The translations under genes were made by a program, and so were the position numbers. From Rhizaria sp. SCN 62-66 (taxonomy: Eukaryota; Rhizaria, unplaced), in the NCBI GenBank assembly GCA_001724265.1, contig MEDY01000142.1:1-63747 (forward strand): a stretch of 63,747 bases of DNA, read 5' to 3'. Below, one piece after another: positions 1 through 9,653 of this stretch (position 1 is the first letter of the stretch; every line of letters starts with the position of its first letter). A model generated the notes under the pieces. The model did no database searches, had not been told where the DNA came from, and saw only the letters and a list, made by a program, of their open reading frames with translations.

Positions 1-1
1 G

Positions 2-1396
2 GCCGCCGCGGCCGCCGCGGCCAACGGCACAGGGTCCGCCGCGGCCGAGGCGGGGGCCGTGCACCGCGCCGCCGTGCAGGCGTGCTTCATGGAGGTGCTG
101 GCGCTGGCCGAGGCTGAGCACGGCTGGGTGCGCGCGCCGCCGCCGCTGGCGCCCGTGGCGCCCGCCGGCGCGCCGCTGCTCTTCCCCGGCGCGGGCTACC
201 CACTGGCCGCGCTGGCGCACGCCGCAGCCATCGGCGGCAGCGTCGCGGGCGCTCTCGCGGGCACCTGCTTCCCCGCGGGCTTCCCCGCGCTCAGCGGCTT
301 CGGTGGCGGCGGCGCGGCGGCCGCCGCCTCGGCAGTCTCCGCGGTCGCGGGCGGCGCCATCGGTCCCCTGGCTCCCGGCGCCGCCGTGGCCGCGGCAGCG
401 ACTGCCGGCCGAGACGTTGAGGTCGTCTACCAGCGCATGTGTGGCGCCCGCCTCGCCGCCGCGGCCGCCGCCGCCTCTGCCGCGGCCGCCGCCGCGCAGC
501 AGCAGCAGCAGGGCTTGGGCCTCGGCGGCAGCGGCTACCTGGGCAGCGACCCCGAGGACCTCTCTTTCGGCGGCGTCGGCGTCGGGAGCCTCGGCGCAGG
601 CCTCGCGGGCGCTGGCGCCAATGGCGGCGTCAACGGCGGGGCCAACGGCGGCGCTGCTGCCGCCGCGGCCGCTGCTGCGGCCGCCGCGGCCGCCGCCGCC
701 GCGGGCGCGCCCGGCGACGGGCTGGTGGTGCGCGTGACGGCGCTGCTGGACTGCACGGTGGCCGAGGCGGCTGCTGTGCTCACGCGCGTGGCGCGGCAGC
801 CCCTCTGGGACCTCAAGACGCAGTCGGCGGCCGTGGCGGCGCGACTCGACGACGCGACTGACGTCGTGCACGTCGTCTTCCGCGGCTTCTCGGCGCCGTA
901 CCGGCTCTGCGACGCGGCGCTGCTGCGGTCCATTTCGCGGCTCGACGACGGCGGCGTCCTGCTCGCGCTACGCTCGGCCGCGCACCCCGCGTGTCCCGAG
1001 ACGCGCGACGTGGCGCGCGTCGCGCTCCTGCCCTCGGGCCACATCCTCACGCCCGTGCCCGCCGCGGACGGCGCCGGCGACGGGGCCGCGGGCAACGGGG
1101 GCGGTGCTGCGCGGTGCCTGTACACGTGGATCCTGCAGACGGGTGCCGACGCGACGCAGCTGGTGGCGCCGGACCTGCTGGGCGAGAGCGTCGACCTGGT
1201 CGCCACCGTCGTCTCGCTCAGGGCCGAGATCGCGCTCCAGCGCGCCGCCGCCGTGCAGCAGGCTATTGCCGCGCAGCAGCAGCAGCTTCACTTGCAGCAG
1301 CAGCAGCAACAGCAACAACAGCAGCAACAGATGCAGCAGCAGCAGCAGCAGCAGCAGCAGTTTTCTCAGCACAATGTGCAGCACAGTGTGCGGTGA
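2..1396 (+). CDS. START-domain lipid-binding protein, 3' part only
   Basis: The reading frame is open from the window edge and ends in TGA, giving 464 visible residues. The true start lies outside the window. The first half is Ala/Gly-rich low complexity with a short Gln run. Visible residues about 238-415 look like a START domain: a W-D-L-K motif, then D-V-V-H, a segment around L-L-R-S, L-A-L-R-S-A-x-H-P, a P-S-G-x-I-L-T-P stretch and the terminal L-L-x-E-S-V helix. START domains bind a lipid in a hydrophobic tunnel; here the ligand is unknown. The tail is a long Gln run encoded mostly by CAG/CAA. No transmembrane segment is visible. Upstream domains cannot be seen, so the full architecture is open. 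Confidence 0.7.
   Translation, partial: AAAAAAANGTGSAAAEAGAVHRAAVQACFMEVLALAEAEHGWVRAPPPLAPVAPAGAPLLFPGAGYPLAALAHAAAIGGSVAGALAGTCFPAGFPALSGFGGGGAAAAASAVSAVAGGAIGPLAPGAAVAAAATAGRDVEVVYQRMCGARLAAAAAAASAAAAAAQQQQQGLGLGGSGYLGSDPEDLSFGGVGVGSLGAGLAGAGANGGVNGGANGGAAAAAAAAAAAAAAAAAGAPGDGLVVRVTALLDCTVAEAAAVLTRVARQPLWDLKTQSAAVAARLDDATDVVHVVFRGFSAPYRLCDAALLRSISRLDDGGVLLALRSAAHPACPETRDVARVALLPSGHILTPVPAADGAGDGAAGNGGGAARCLYTWILQTGADATQLVAPDLLGESVDLVATVVSLRAEIALQRAAAVQQAIAAQQQQLHLQQQQQQQQQQQQMQQQQQQQQQFSQHNVQHSVR
1285..1362 (+). repeat. CAG/CAA repeat encoding poly-Gln
   Basis: A trinucleotide tract near the 3' end of the START-domain gene. Mixed CAG and CAA codons suggest selection for the Gln run rather than pure microsatellite expansion. 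Confidence 0.8.
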
Positions 1397-2369
1397 GAGC
1401 AACACCAGGCCCCAGTAAGTCTGTTTCTGTGCCGCTTCTATATGGACGGTGCTTTATTCGTTCCAAATTGAGAGTTATGACAACACACGCGAGACACGCG
1501 AGATGGCGAACGCACAGTGATGTCCGGTCGGGCCTGAGTTGCGTCTGTTGAATCAAACGATACATATTATCATTTTTTGATTGCACACTTGCTTTTTTAT
1601 TTATCGTCGTCAATATTTAACCTTGCAGCGGCTCAATTGAGGCAACGATATCGAATCAAAAGCGCAGAAAATAAGACATCCCTGCTCTTTTTTCGGTCCA
1701 GTGGCTAGTTGGCGTGTGCCGACGACCGACTGCGAGCGAGGCTGCCAGCCACAAGTTGAGGGCCAGCTCGTTTGCCCAGTATTTGCGACCAATTCACGGT
1801 TTCTCTATTCGCGCAATTGCAACGTTTTATTTGTGTCAATGTGATGCAGTGTTTGGAGTGCCTATTGTAATTTGTGATTTACTCTAAAGTTGTGTTTATG
1901 AGGTGAAATCAAAGATAAAAGACAGATGTGGACAGCAGTATTGCTCTTTCATGTGGCCCGTCTCCATATGCCAGTTTCGCCGCGTTCTGCTTCACATTTT
2001 CTAATTTATGCACTATTATCGCACCAAACAGCGTTGTGAATACCAGGAAAAAACGGCAATGCAATCACCAAGCTGCGTGAAGGTCTTCAAGTCCTTACAT
2101 TTGTTCGCTCTCAAGACCAGGTCCTCACCAACCTCTTCGTCTGTTTGTCCTTTGCTCTCACCTGCACGCCCCTACGTCCCCACAGACCCCTCCGGCTCCG
2201 ACTCCCGTTTCCCCAGTGGTGTCCGTTTCTTCTGTTTCTTCCCCTTTAAGAACACAGAACACAACAGAGCCCCCTCACCCGCTCCCTTCGCGCCCGCACC
2301 TCGCGACGTCGCACACGGCAACAACAGCAGTAGCAACAGCAACAGTTGCTCATTGACAACGCAAGCACA
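1397..2369. other. Spacer between START gene and CYFIP
   Basis: AT-rich spacer with a GC-rich patch at about 1695-1790 that contains CGACCGAC (1723-1730) and a GTGGCT/AGCCAC inverted pair. The pyrimidine-rich stretch before 2370 is probably the CYFIP 5' UTR. I see no supported gene. Confidence 0.5.
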
Positions 2370-5300
2370 ATGGAGGGCCACCGCGCACAGGACAAGAGCA
2401 TCCGCGGGCACTTCCCGTGGATGGCGAGCATTGGCGAGATGGCCAACTACGACTACAAGGGCCCCGCCAACGTCGAGAGCGCGTGCAAGGCCATCGACTA
2501 CGACATGAAGACGGCCGTCGTGACGGACTTTTCCGACTGCGTGGCCTTCAAGTCTGTGCCCGAGATCGAGGACGCGAAGCACCTGCAGGAGCTCACCGAG
2601 CTCATTGAGCTGGGCAACACGTACATCTCGCTCTTCTACACCTACCGCTCCGTGTCCAAGGCCGTGCCGCAGAACGCAGAGGACCCCAACGACCTGATGC
2701 GCATCCACGAGACCTCCTTCGCCGTGCTGCACTCGGAGATTGAGAAGCTGGCGCAGCTCATGCGCTTCTACAAGAACGCGCTGGCCGTGGTGAACAAGCA
2801 CTTCCGCGCCGTGATCCTGGTCGAGGCCAAGAAGGGCATCCACTGGCAGGCCTACCTGGATCTAATCGTCGACGCCATCAACATGCTCGCGCTCATGGAC
2901 GCGCTCAAGGACAACAAGTCCTGCCTCATCAACGACTTTGCCTGCTACAAGCGCGCCTTCGGCCGCTGCCGGCAGAACCTTGCGGACGCGGATGCGCATG
3001 ACGCAACGATCCGCTCGCTGCAGATGTTCATCGGCAACCCGTCGTACCCTCGCGACCTCATCATGCACGAGCTGAAGCTCGCGCTGCAGCTCAACGAGGA
3101 CTACGACCTGGGTATCCTGGCGCTGCTGGAGCACACGCGCGAGGCCATCTCGACGCGCCGCTTCCTGCTGCCGTCGCACGAGTTCGGCTACCTGCGCGTG
3201 ACGCCATTCCTGCTCTTCCTTCTTGACGGCCGCGTCAAGCTTGACGACTACGGCGAGCTCATGCCCGACCCCATTCGCCCCGGCGCCAAGGACATCAACG
3301 CCTTCCGCCATAAGACGCTCGATCTGGCCTTCTTCAAGAAGCTGTACCGCGCGACGCCCTTCGTGCCGCTCTACGGCGACATGCACATCGACGTGCTCTT
3401 CGTGCTGCGCCGCTGCGGCCACTGGGACGAGGACTCGATGCGCTCCGAGTGGGCCCCCGTGGGCGCGGCCGCGGTCGAGCGCGTCTCGCAGGGCTACCTG
3501 CTGCTCTTCCACCACGCCGCCATCCGCGCCGAGTACGCCGAGTTCACCACCGAGTTCGCGGCGCTGCTGATCGAGATCCGCGCCGTCAACGCCGCCAACG
3601 CGCCCGTGACGCCTGAGCTGCTGGACCGCATGATCGCCACGGTGCTCAAGGGGCTGCGCTACACGGCGCAGTGGACCGCGCGCGTGCACCTGCAGTGCGC
3701 GTGGAAGTACGCCAACCCGTGCCCGCGCGAGGCCTACCTCGTCGCCAAGGGCCTCGTCCCACCCGTCGGCTCGCTCGTTGCGCCTGACCCCACCAAGGAC
3801 GGCGCGGCCGCCGCCTCAGGCTCCGCGGCGTCGAAACGCACGCTCGACGCGGCGGGCGTGGCCAAGCTGGCCGCGGCAGTCCCGCGCACGCCCGGCGAGG
3901 AGTACGAGCAGGCGCTGCGGTTCAACCACTCGGCCGAAGAGCTGCACGTGCTGGTGGACGTGATCGGCATGATCAAGGGCACGGGCTCGCTTATGCTCGA
4001 CAACGAGATCGCCGTGATGCCCTTCATCAACCGCGCCGTGCACGACATGGTACAGATCTTCGTCCAGACCGAGGTCGCGCGCCCGCTGCGCAAGGCCTAC
4101 AAGAACTCGCGCGCGGACGTGTCGACGCTCTTCTTCGCCATGCGCGAGGTCGCGGGCGACTGGCACGACTACTTGTCGCAGCGCAACGACTTCCAGCTTG
4201 TCAAGAAGGACCTGGTGCAGGTCTCGCGCGAGTTCCCGCACCGCCCCACGGCGCCGACCATGTCGCAGCTCATGCTGCTGCGCCGCATGGTCCACACCGT
4301 CTTTTCGCCGCGCGCGCCTGGCATGAAGGGCGGCTTCTTCTCGGACAAGAATATCAAGGACGAGTGGCTGCCCGTGTGGACCAAGTTCCACCACGACTCG
4401 TACTTCTTCCCCTCGCTGCTCGACTACGGCAACTCGATCAAGGCCGTCACGGACATGTCTTTCCTCTGGTTCCGCGAGTTTTACCTCGAGATGACTGGCT
4501 GCGTGCAGTTCCCCATCGCCATGTCGCTGCCCTGGGTGCTGGCCGACTACGTCATCAGTAACCCGGCCCAGAAGGACAACCTCTTCTACCCCTTCGACAT
4601 CTACAACGACGCCGCCGCCTCGGCGCTCTACACGCTCAAGCAGCGCTTTCTGTACGACGAAGTCGAGGCCGAGCTCAACCTGGCCTTCGACCAGCTCGTG
4701 TACCACCTGTCCAACGACATCTACGACTACCACCGCACGCTCGCCGCGGGCGTGCTCGTCAACAAGCGCTTCAAGGCCGCCTTTGAGGCCGCGCGCGCGA
4801 GCGGCGCCGCGGGCGCCGCGGGCGCGGGCACGGGCGCGCTGTCGGTGAGGCACGCGCGCTACGAGGCGCTGATGCACCAGACGCACGTGACGCTGCTGGG
4901 CCGCTCGGTGGACGTGACGCACCTTCTCACGCTGCAGTGCACGGCGCTGCTGCGCTCGGGCATCGACCTGGCCATCGCGCGCTTCGAGGCGCAGGAGCTG
5001 TCGAGCGTGGTCGAGTTCGCGGCGCTGCTGCGGCAGCTGCGTCTCACGCACGCGCTGCTCGCGCACCGGCTCCCGCAGCTGCAGCCCTTCGAGGCGCTGT
5101 ACCGCGACGTCAATGGCACGGCCGCGCTGGCCGACTTCCGCGGGCGCGTGCTGCTGCACGCCTACTCGGAGCTGCGCGGCGACATCTTCCCGCTGGGCAC
5201 GTACAACGCCATCACGCAGCGCTGGGTCAAGCTCGCGCCCGGGCCCGCAACGGCGTTCCTGGACGCCGTGGTTGAGCCCATGGCGCGCGACGCAGGCCCG

Positions 5301-7676
5301 CAGCTCGAGGCCGACAAGCGCGCGCTCTACGGCGGCAAGGGCCACCGCGACGCGCTCGAGCGCCACATGCAGCTCTACGCGGGCTTCTTCGGCGCCGAGC
5401 ACGTGGCCGCGCTGGCCGAGGTGCTGTCGCCCGGTGAGACGGCGCAGCTGGCGCAGGCCGTGACGGACCACGTGCGCGAGTGCGTGCTGGCCTCGCTGCT
5501 GCGCCCACTTGTCACCATGGCCGCGCGCATGCGCCAGGTGCCGATCAAGCCCGTGAGCTCGAGCCTGGGCGTGGTGGCCGCCGTCGAGTCGTTGACGCTG
5601 CAGCTCGCGCCCTACGCTGCCTGGCCCGCGCTGCGCTCGCACATCTTCCACCGCCTGCGCGAGCTGGGCAACGCGTTGAGCTTCCTCACGCTGCTCGACG
5701 ACGCCGTCGCCGTGCGCGCCGCCGAGCTGGGCTTCCAGACGGCGGCCTGGGCAGTCGCCGCCGTGCCGCGCTCGGATCTGGGCCAGCCGCCGCGCGCGGG
5801 CGCCGCGGTGCCCCCCGAGGCGACGCAGCCGCGCCAGCGCGAGTACCTGCTCGCCGCCACCGACGCGGCGCGACCCGGCTGGGGGCTTGCTTTCCAGGCC
5901 GCCGCCAACGACGTGCTCAAGTCGCTCAGCTCCGACGCGCCCTTCACGGCCGCCGACGGGACCTTCACGGCGGCGCCCGTGCTGAGCGGCGCGACGGCCG
6001 CGGCGCTGGGCGCGGGCGTGACGACGGCCGCCGAGTCGATCGCGCTGCAGCAGCTGCGCTACACCTACGGCGTACCCATGACCGAGGCGCAGCAGGCTGT
6101 CGCGGCTGGCAAGACGCACGCCGTGCCCGCGGCGCGACAGAGCTACCTGGCGCACGCGCTTGCCATCGTGGCCAAGGCGCTAATCGACACCGAGGGCTCG
6201 GCCGCGGCGGGCAGCCCTGAGGCCGCGGAGACGCTCGCGGCGACCTTCTCTGCCACGGCGCACGAGCGCGCGCGCCTCCGCGCCGCCCGCGAGCGCGCCG
6301 CCGAGGACGCCGCCAGCCATGGCGCCGGCGGCGACGGCAAGGCGCCCGCACCCGTGCTGCCGCTGGCCGTGAACCTGCAGCTGGGCCAGTCGCTGGTGCG
6401 CGTGCTGGCCTCGGTGCTGTTCCTCTACAACGCGGCGCCCGCGCGCGGCAACATGGCCGAGCGCACAGCCTTCGGCGATGGCGTGCTCACGGCCGCCGCG
6501 GCGCTCGTCCACGTGCACGGCGGCCCGCTCACGCCCTCGCCCGCGGCCCAGGCCGCCGTGGGCGCAACGGGCTTCCTGATGCCGCGCGCCGTCGCCGCGG
6601 GCCGCCGCCACGGCTTCGAGCTGGCGGACCTGTCGACACAGGTCGTGCGCGTGGACATGGTGGCGCCGCTGTCGCGCGACCTGCTCGACGCGCGCGCTGC
6701 CGCGCAGCCCGCCAACGCGCCTGTGCACGCGGCGCAGCAGCGCGCGTCCTACTTCCTGGCCAACGCGGCGTCGTCGCGCGTGCTGCTGGCGGCCGCCTTC
6801 GACACGCTCGAGACGCACTGCGCGGACGAGTACGACGCCGGCGGCGACTTTGACGGGCTCGCTGCCGCGACCTACACGCACTTCGACGCCGCGGCGCCGC
6901 TCGAGACGGACTGGAACGCCTTCCGCGAGGCCTACCGCTACGACGAGGACTTCGCCGCGGGCGTCTGCGCGGCCGACGTGTGTGCCGCCACGGCCGCCGC
7001 GTCGGGCGTCGTCTACCGCGGTGTCACGCTCAAGTCGCCCATCAACGCCTCCTCTGCCGCATCTGAGGCCTCTGCGTCTGCGTCGTACGGCGCGCCGCAG
7101 TCGTCCTCAGCCTTCGCCACGCAGGCCTTCTCGACGCAGACCCCCGCCGCGCCCCAGGCCCCGCACGCTCCCATGGCCCCGCCCGCGCCTCTGGCCCCCA
7201 TGGCGCCCCCCGCGCCCCCGGCCCCCGCCGCGCCGCAGGCCCCGCAGGCCCCCACTGCGCCGCAGCACGGCTACGACGGCGGCTACGGCGGCGGCGACGC
7301 CTACTGCGAGCAGCCTCAGCAGGCTCAGCAGCAGCCGGAGTACTATGACCAGCAGCAGCAGCAGCAGTATGAGCAGCATTACGAGCAGCAGCCTGAGCAG
7401 CAGCAGCAGCAGCAGTACGACGACTACAACGGCGGATACGCCGCTGCCCCCGTCGCGCCGTCCGCGCCGCCCGCGCCCATGGCCCCTATGGCCCCGCCGA
7501 TGGCGCCCCTCGCGCCGTCCGCGCCGCCGGCCCCGCAGGCCCCCATGGCGCCGCCCGCGCCGCCGCAGTTCGGGACGCTGCCGCCGCCGCCGCCGACGCA
7601 GCAGCCGCGCCGGCCGTCGCTCGTGGCGCAGCCGGAGCACATGCCCACGGCGCCGCCGCCGCCGCCGCGCCACTAA
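2370..7676 (+). CDS. CYFIP: CYFIP/Sra-1/PIR121, SCAR/WAVE regulatory complex subunit
   Basis: Intronless, 1768 residues, ending in TAA. I chose the ATG at 2370; codons upstream in frame begin with TTG only. The sequence is alignable with the animal and Dictyostelium CYFIP family over almost its full length. Landmarks include an F-x-F-P-W N-terminal motif, P-L-Y-G-D-M-H-I-D, the E-E-Y-E-x-A-x-x-F-N-x-S-A-E-E block, the W-F-R-E-F-Y-L-E-M-T block, the Q-F-L-Y-D-E-V-E-A-E block and H-V-x-L-L-G-R-S-V-D. In the family CYFIP binds NAP1 and holds WAVE inactive until Rac1-GTP binds, so it controls Arp2/3-driven actin protrusion in the cytosol. Unusually, the protein is extended by about 210 residues: repeated A-P-x-A-P-M-A-P-P-A-P units, a Q/Y-rich stretch and a final run of prolines. 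The family is normally about 1250 residues. Confidence 0.93.
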   Translation: MEGHRAQDKSIRGHFPWMASIGEMANYDYKGPANVESACKAIDYDMKTAVVTDFSDCVAFKSVPEIEDAKHLQELTELIELGNTYISLFYTYRSVSKAVPQNAEDPNDLMRIHETSFAVLHSEIEKLAQLMRFYKNALAVVNKHFRAVILVEAKKGIHWQAYLDLIVDAINMLALMDALKDNKSCLINDFACYKRAFGRCRQNLADADAHDATIRSLQMFIGNPSYPRDLIMHELKLALQLNEDYDLGILALLEHTREAISTRRFLLPSHEFGYLRVTPFLLFLLDGRVKLDDYGELMPDPIRPGAKDINAFRHKTLDLAFFKKLYRATPFVPLYGDMHIDVLFVLRRCGHWDEDSMRSEWAPVGAAAVERVSQGYLLLFHHAAIRAEYAEFTTEFAALLIEIRAVNAANAPVTPELLDRMIATVLKGLRYTAQWTARVHLQCAWKYANPCPREAYLVAKGLVPPVGSLVAPDPTKDGAAAASGSAASKRTLDAAGVAKLAAAVPRTPGEEYEQALRFNHSAEELHVLVDVIGMIKGTGSLMLDNEIAVMPFINRAVHDMVQIFVQTEVARPLRKAYKNSRADVSTLFFAMREVAGDWHDYLSQRNDFQLVKKDLVQVSREFPHRPTAPTMSQLMLLRRMVHTVFSPRAPGMKGGFFSDKNIKDEWLPVWTKFHHDSYFFPSLLDYGNSIKAVTDMSFLWFREFYLEMTGCVQFPIAMSLPWVLADYVISNPAQKDNLFYPFDIYNDAAASALYTLKQRFLYDEVEAELNLAFDQLVYHLSNDIYDYHRTLAAGVLVNKRFKAAFEAARASGAAGAAGAGTGALSVRHARYEALMHQTHVTLLGRSVDVTHLLTLQCTALLRSGIDLAIARFEAQELSSVVEFAALLRQLRLTHALLAHRLPQLQPFEALYRDVNGTAALADFRGRVLLHAYSELRGDIFPLGTYNAITQRWVKLAPGPATAFLDAVVEPMARDAGPQLEADKRALYGGKGHRDALERHMQLYAGFFGAEHVAALAEVLSPGETAQLAQAVTDHVRECVLASLLRPLVTMAARMRQVPIKPVSSSLGVVAAVESLTLQLAPYAAWPALRSHIFHRLRELGNALSFLTLLDDAVAVRAAELGFQTAAWAVAAVPRSDLGQPPRAGAAVPPEATQPRQREYLLAATDAARPGWGLAFQAAANDVLKSLSSDAPFTAADGTFTAAPVLSGATAAALGAGVTTAAESIALQQLRYTYGVPMTEAQQAVAAGKTHAVPAARQSYLAHALAIVAKALIDTEGSAAAGSPEAAETLAATFSATAHERARLRAARERAAEDAASHGAGGDGKAPAPVLPLAVNLQLGQSLVRVLASVLFLYNAAPARGNMAERTAFGDGVLTAAAALVHVHGGPLTPSPAAQAAVGATGFLMPRAVAAGRRHGFELADLSTQVVRVDMVAPLSRDLLDARAAAQPANAPVHAAQQRASYFLANAASSRVLLAAAFDTLETHCADEYDAGGDFDGLAAATYTHFDAAAPLETDWNAFREAYRYDEDFAAGVCAADVCAATAAASGVVYRGVTLKSPINASSAASEASASASYGAPQSSSAFATQAFSTQTPAAPQAPHAPMAPPAPLAPMAPPAPPAPAAPQAPQAPTAPQHGYDGGYGGGDAYCEQPQQAQQQPEYYDQQQQQQYEQHYEQQPEQQQQQQYDDYNGGYAAAPVAPSAPPAPMAPMAPPMAPLAPSAPPAPQAPMAPPAPPQFGTLPPPPPTQQPRRPSLVAQPEHMPTAPPPPPRH
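7141..7670 (+). repeat. Proline-rich tail repeats of CYFIP
   Basis: Degenerate 12-15 base units encoding Ala-Pro-Met-Ala-Pro-Pro type motifs in two blocks, separated by a Gln/Tyr-rich segment at about 7300-7440. This is a possible profilin or SH3 ligand region; no function can be read directly. Confidence 0.7.
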
Positions 7677-8423
7677 GCGCAGCGCAGTGCAGTGTGATGT
7701 GCGGCTGTACAGCATGAGCATACAGGATACGTTTGACATGTAAGCTTATGACTTGAGGAGACGAGATTAGATTTGAAGATGTATTCAACAAGCGAAGCCA
7801 AAAGACAAATGAAACATGTTTTGATTAGAGATAATCATATTCAACAACATTGATATTCATAATACAGCACCTTATAGTGTAACAATGCAAAACGCACACG
7901 TCCATAGTTCAATATGCGTCATTTTTGTTCAAGTATGACTGATTTGTTCGATTATTCGAAGGAAACAAGTAATTCGTTGTGTATTGACGTTAACATGACG
8001 TGCAAGAGTGCATTGCATAGTAAGCTTAAGTTTATAAGAGAAGCTGGAACACAATGATCATAGAAGAGAAAGTGGTGACAAGAGGTAGGACTTCGGCCGC
8101 AGCACTGCACGGACGCACGCGGGCGCTAAGCGCATGAGATAAGTGAAACATGTCAAAATGTTCTGCTCACCGCAAGCGCGCTTATCAGTAGGTAAGCGAT
8201 GAGTGTCATACTTATTGTTGTGACAAACAAACGGTTTTACAATGGAGAGAAAATACATGTACAATAATATGAAGAAAACAAGAGAACTGAAGAACAGTTT
8301 GAAAAAAGCAACAAGATATCACCTTGTTGTTCGGCTAAACAAAGAAGAGGCGTGGTTGTGAGTCACATGCAGCAGCAACAGATTAGACAAGACAAGATTA
8401 GACTAGCAATCAAGCCTGCTTGC
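7677..8423. other. Convergent 3' spacer, CYFIP / dioxygenase
   Basis: AT-rich, between two gene ends that face each other. It holds only short unsupported frames; presumably both 3' UTRs. Confidence 0.5.
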
Positions 8424-9653
8424 TTAGGCGTTGATGACCTTGTTCTTCTTGCTGGCGCCGACGTCGCCGATGGCGAGCGTGCGGAGCGAATGCATGCCGG
8501 TGATCCAGTGGTCGCCGACGAGCGTAAGCTTCTCGCCCGCGCGCGCGGCGCCGACGGGCAGCGCGATGGGCATGAAGTGGTCGGGCCGCGGGTGCGCCAG
8601 CGCCGCGTAGGGCAGCTTGCGCCAGTTGACGATCGTCTGCCCGCGCTTGGACGCGAGCAACTCCTCGGCCGTGGACGCCGCCGCGGGGTCCGCGTCGGGG
8701 TCGGCCGTGAGCCCGGCTGTGAGCGCGTCGACGAACTTCTGCGTGTTGGGCACAACCGACGGAGGGTTGTCGAAGGCGCCGTGCGACGCCTGGCCCGAGC
8801 CGACGAGCAGCACGCCCTCGCGGCGCAGCGCCTGCAGCGCGTGACCCAGCCGCAGGTGCACCGCGGGGTCGAAGCTGCCCAGCATCGAGATCTCCAGCAC
8901 CGGGATGTCGGCCTCGGGGTACATGAGCAGCAGGGGGATGAAGGCGGCGTGGTCCAGGTCGCGCCGCAGCTCGTGCTCGGCCGGCACGCCCGCGTCGTTG
9001 AGCAGGTCCACGATGCGCGTCGCCAGCTTCGTGCTGCCGGGCGCGGGGTACGTCACGTCGTAGGTGAACTTGGGGAAGCCGTAGTAGTCGTACAGCAGGC
9101 TCTTGTGGCGGTCCTGGGACGTCACGCGGATCTTGTTCGACGTCTCCCAGTGCGCGCTGAGCATCACGATCGCCTTGGGCCGGCGCGCGCCCTCGACCAG
9201 GTCCAGCTGCGCGGGCAGCGCGCGGTACCAATCGGCCACAACCGACTTGAAGTGGCAGTTGTTGGGGCGGCCGAAGATGTTGGACTCGTCCATGAGCAGG
9301 ATGGGCGCACAGTGCGAGAGGAACAGAAGCGGCATCTCGCGCTCGGCCTCGGCCGCGGCGGTGGCGGGTGCGGCGTCGGCAGCGACGACGACGTTGGCGT
9401 TATCGATGTTATCAGAAGACATGAGTGGCTTGGTGTTAGCGCAGTCTGCAGTCGGAGCGGCAGCAGACGTCGAGAAGGCGGCGAGAGGGGGCGCGGGGCA
9501 AGCACCAGCAGTAGCACCAGAGGCAGAACCGAGGGTCGAAGACGTCGAGGCGAAGGCGACGGGGGTGGACGAGAGGAGGGTTAGGGAAAAAAGAGGAAGA
9601 GCAACAGCAGAAAAAAGTTTAAGCGGACGAGCAAACTTGCGGCGCGAAAGCAT
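8424..9653 (-). CDS. LigB/DODA-type extradiol ring-cleavage dioxygenase
   Basis: Up to 409 residues, ending in TAA. It belongs to the class III extradiol dioxygenase family (DODA/YgiD type), which uses non-heme Fe(II) or Zn. Visible motifs are L-S-H-C-A-P near the domain start, L-S-A-H-W-E-T-S, D-L-D-H-A-A-F-I-P-L-L-L-M-Y-P, Q-A-S-H-G-A-F-D and D-H-F-M-P-I; these His residues match the family's metal and catalytic positions. The substrate cannot be read from sequence; plant and fungal relatives open DOPA. The ORF start at 9653 gives a hydrophobic N-terminus that could be a signal or targeting peptide. An internal ATG at 9422, 77 codons downstream and just before the conserved domain, is an equally plausible start. 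Confidence 0.85.
   Translation of the reverse strand: MLSRRKFARPLKLFSAVALPLFSLTLLSSTPVAFASTSSTLGSASGATAGACPAPPLAAFSTSAAAPTADCANTKPLMSSDNIDNANVVVAADAAPATAAAEAEREMPLLFLSHCAPILLMDESNIFGRPNNCHFKSVVADWYRALPAQLDLVEGARRPKAIVMLSAHWETSNKIRVTSQDRHKSLLYDYYGFPKFTYDVTYPAPGSTKLATRIVDLLNDAGVPAEHELRRDLDHAAFIPLLLMYPEADIPVLEISMLGSFDPAVHLRLGHALQALRREGVLLVGSGQASHGAFDNPPSVVPNTQKFVDALTAGLTADPDADPAAASTAEELLASKRGQTIVNWRKLPYAALAHPRPDHFMPIALPVGAARAGEKLTLVGDHWITGMHSLRTLAIGDVGASKKNKVINA

Noticed and set aside
3816-6155. 779-codon open frame antisense to CYFIP
   Set aside because: The plus strand is CYFIP without doubt; the antisense frame is Arg/His/Leu-rich composition noise.
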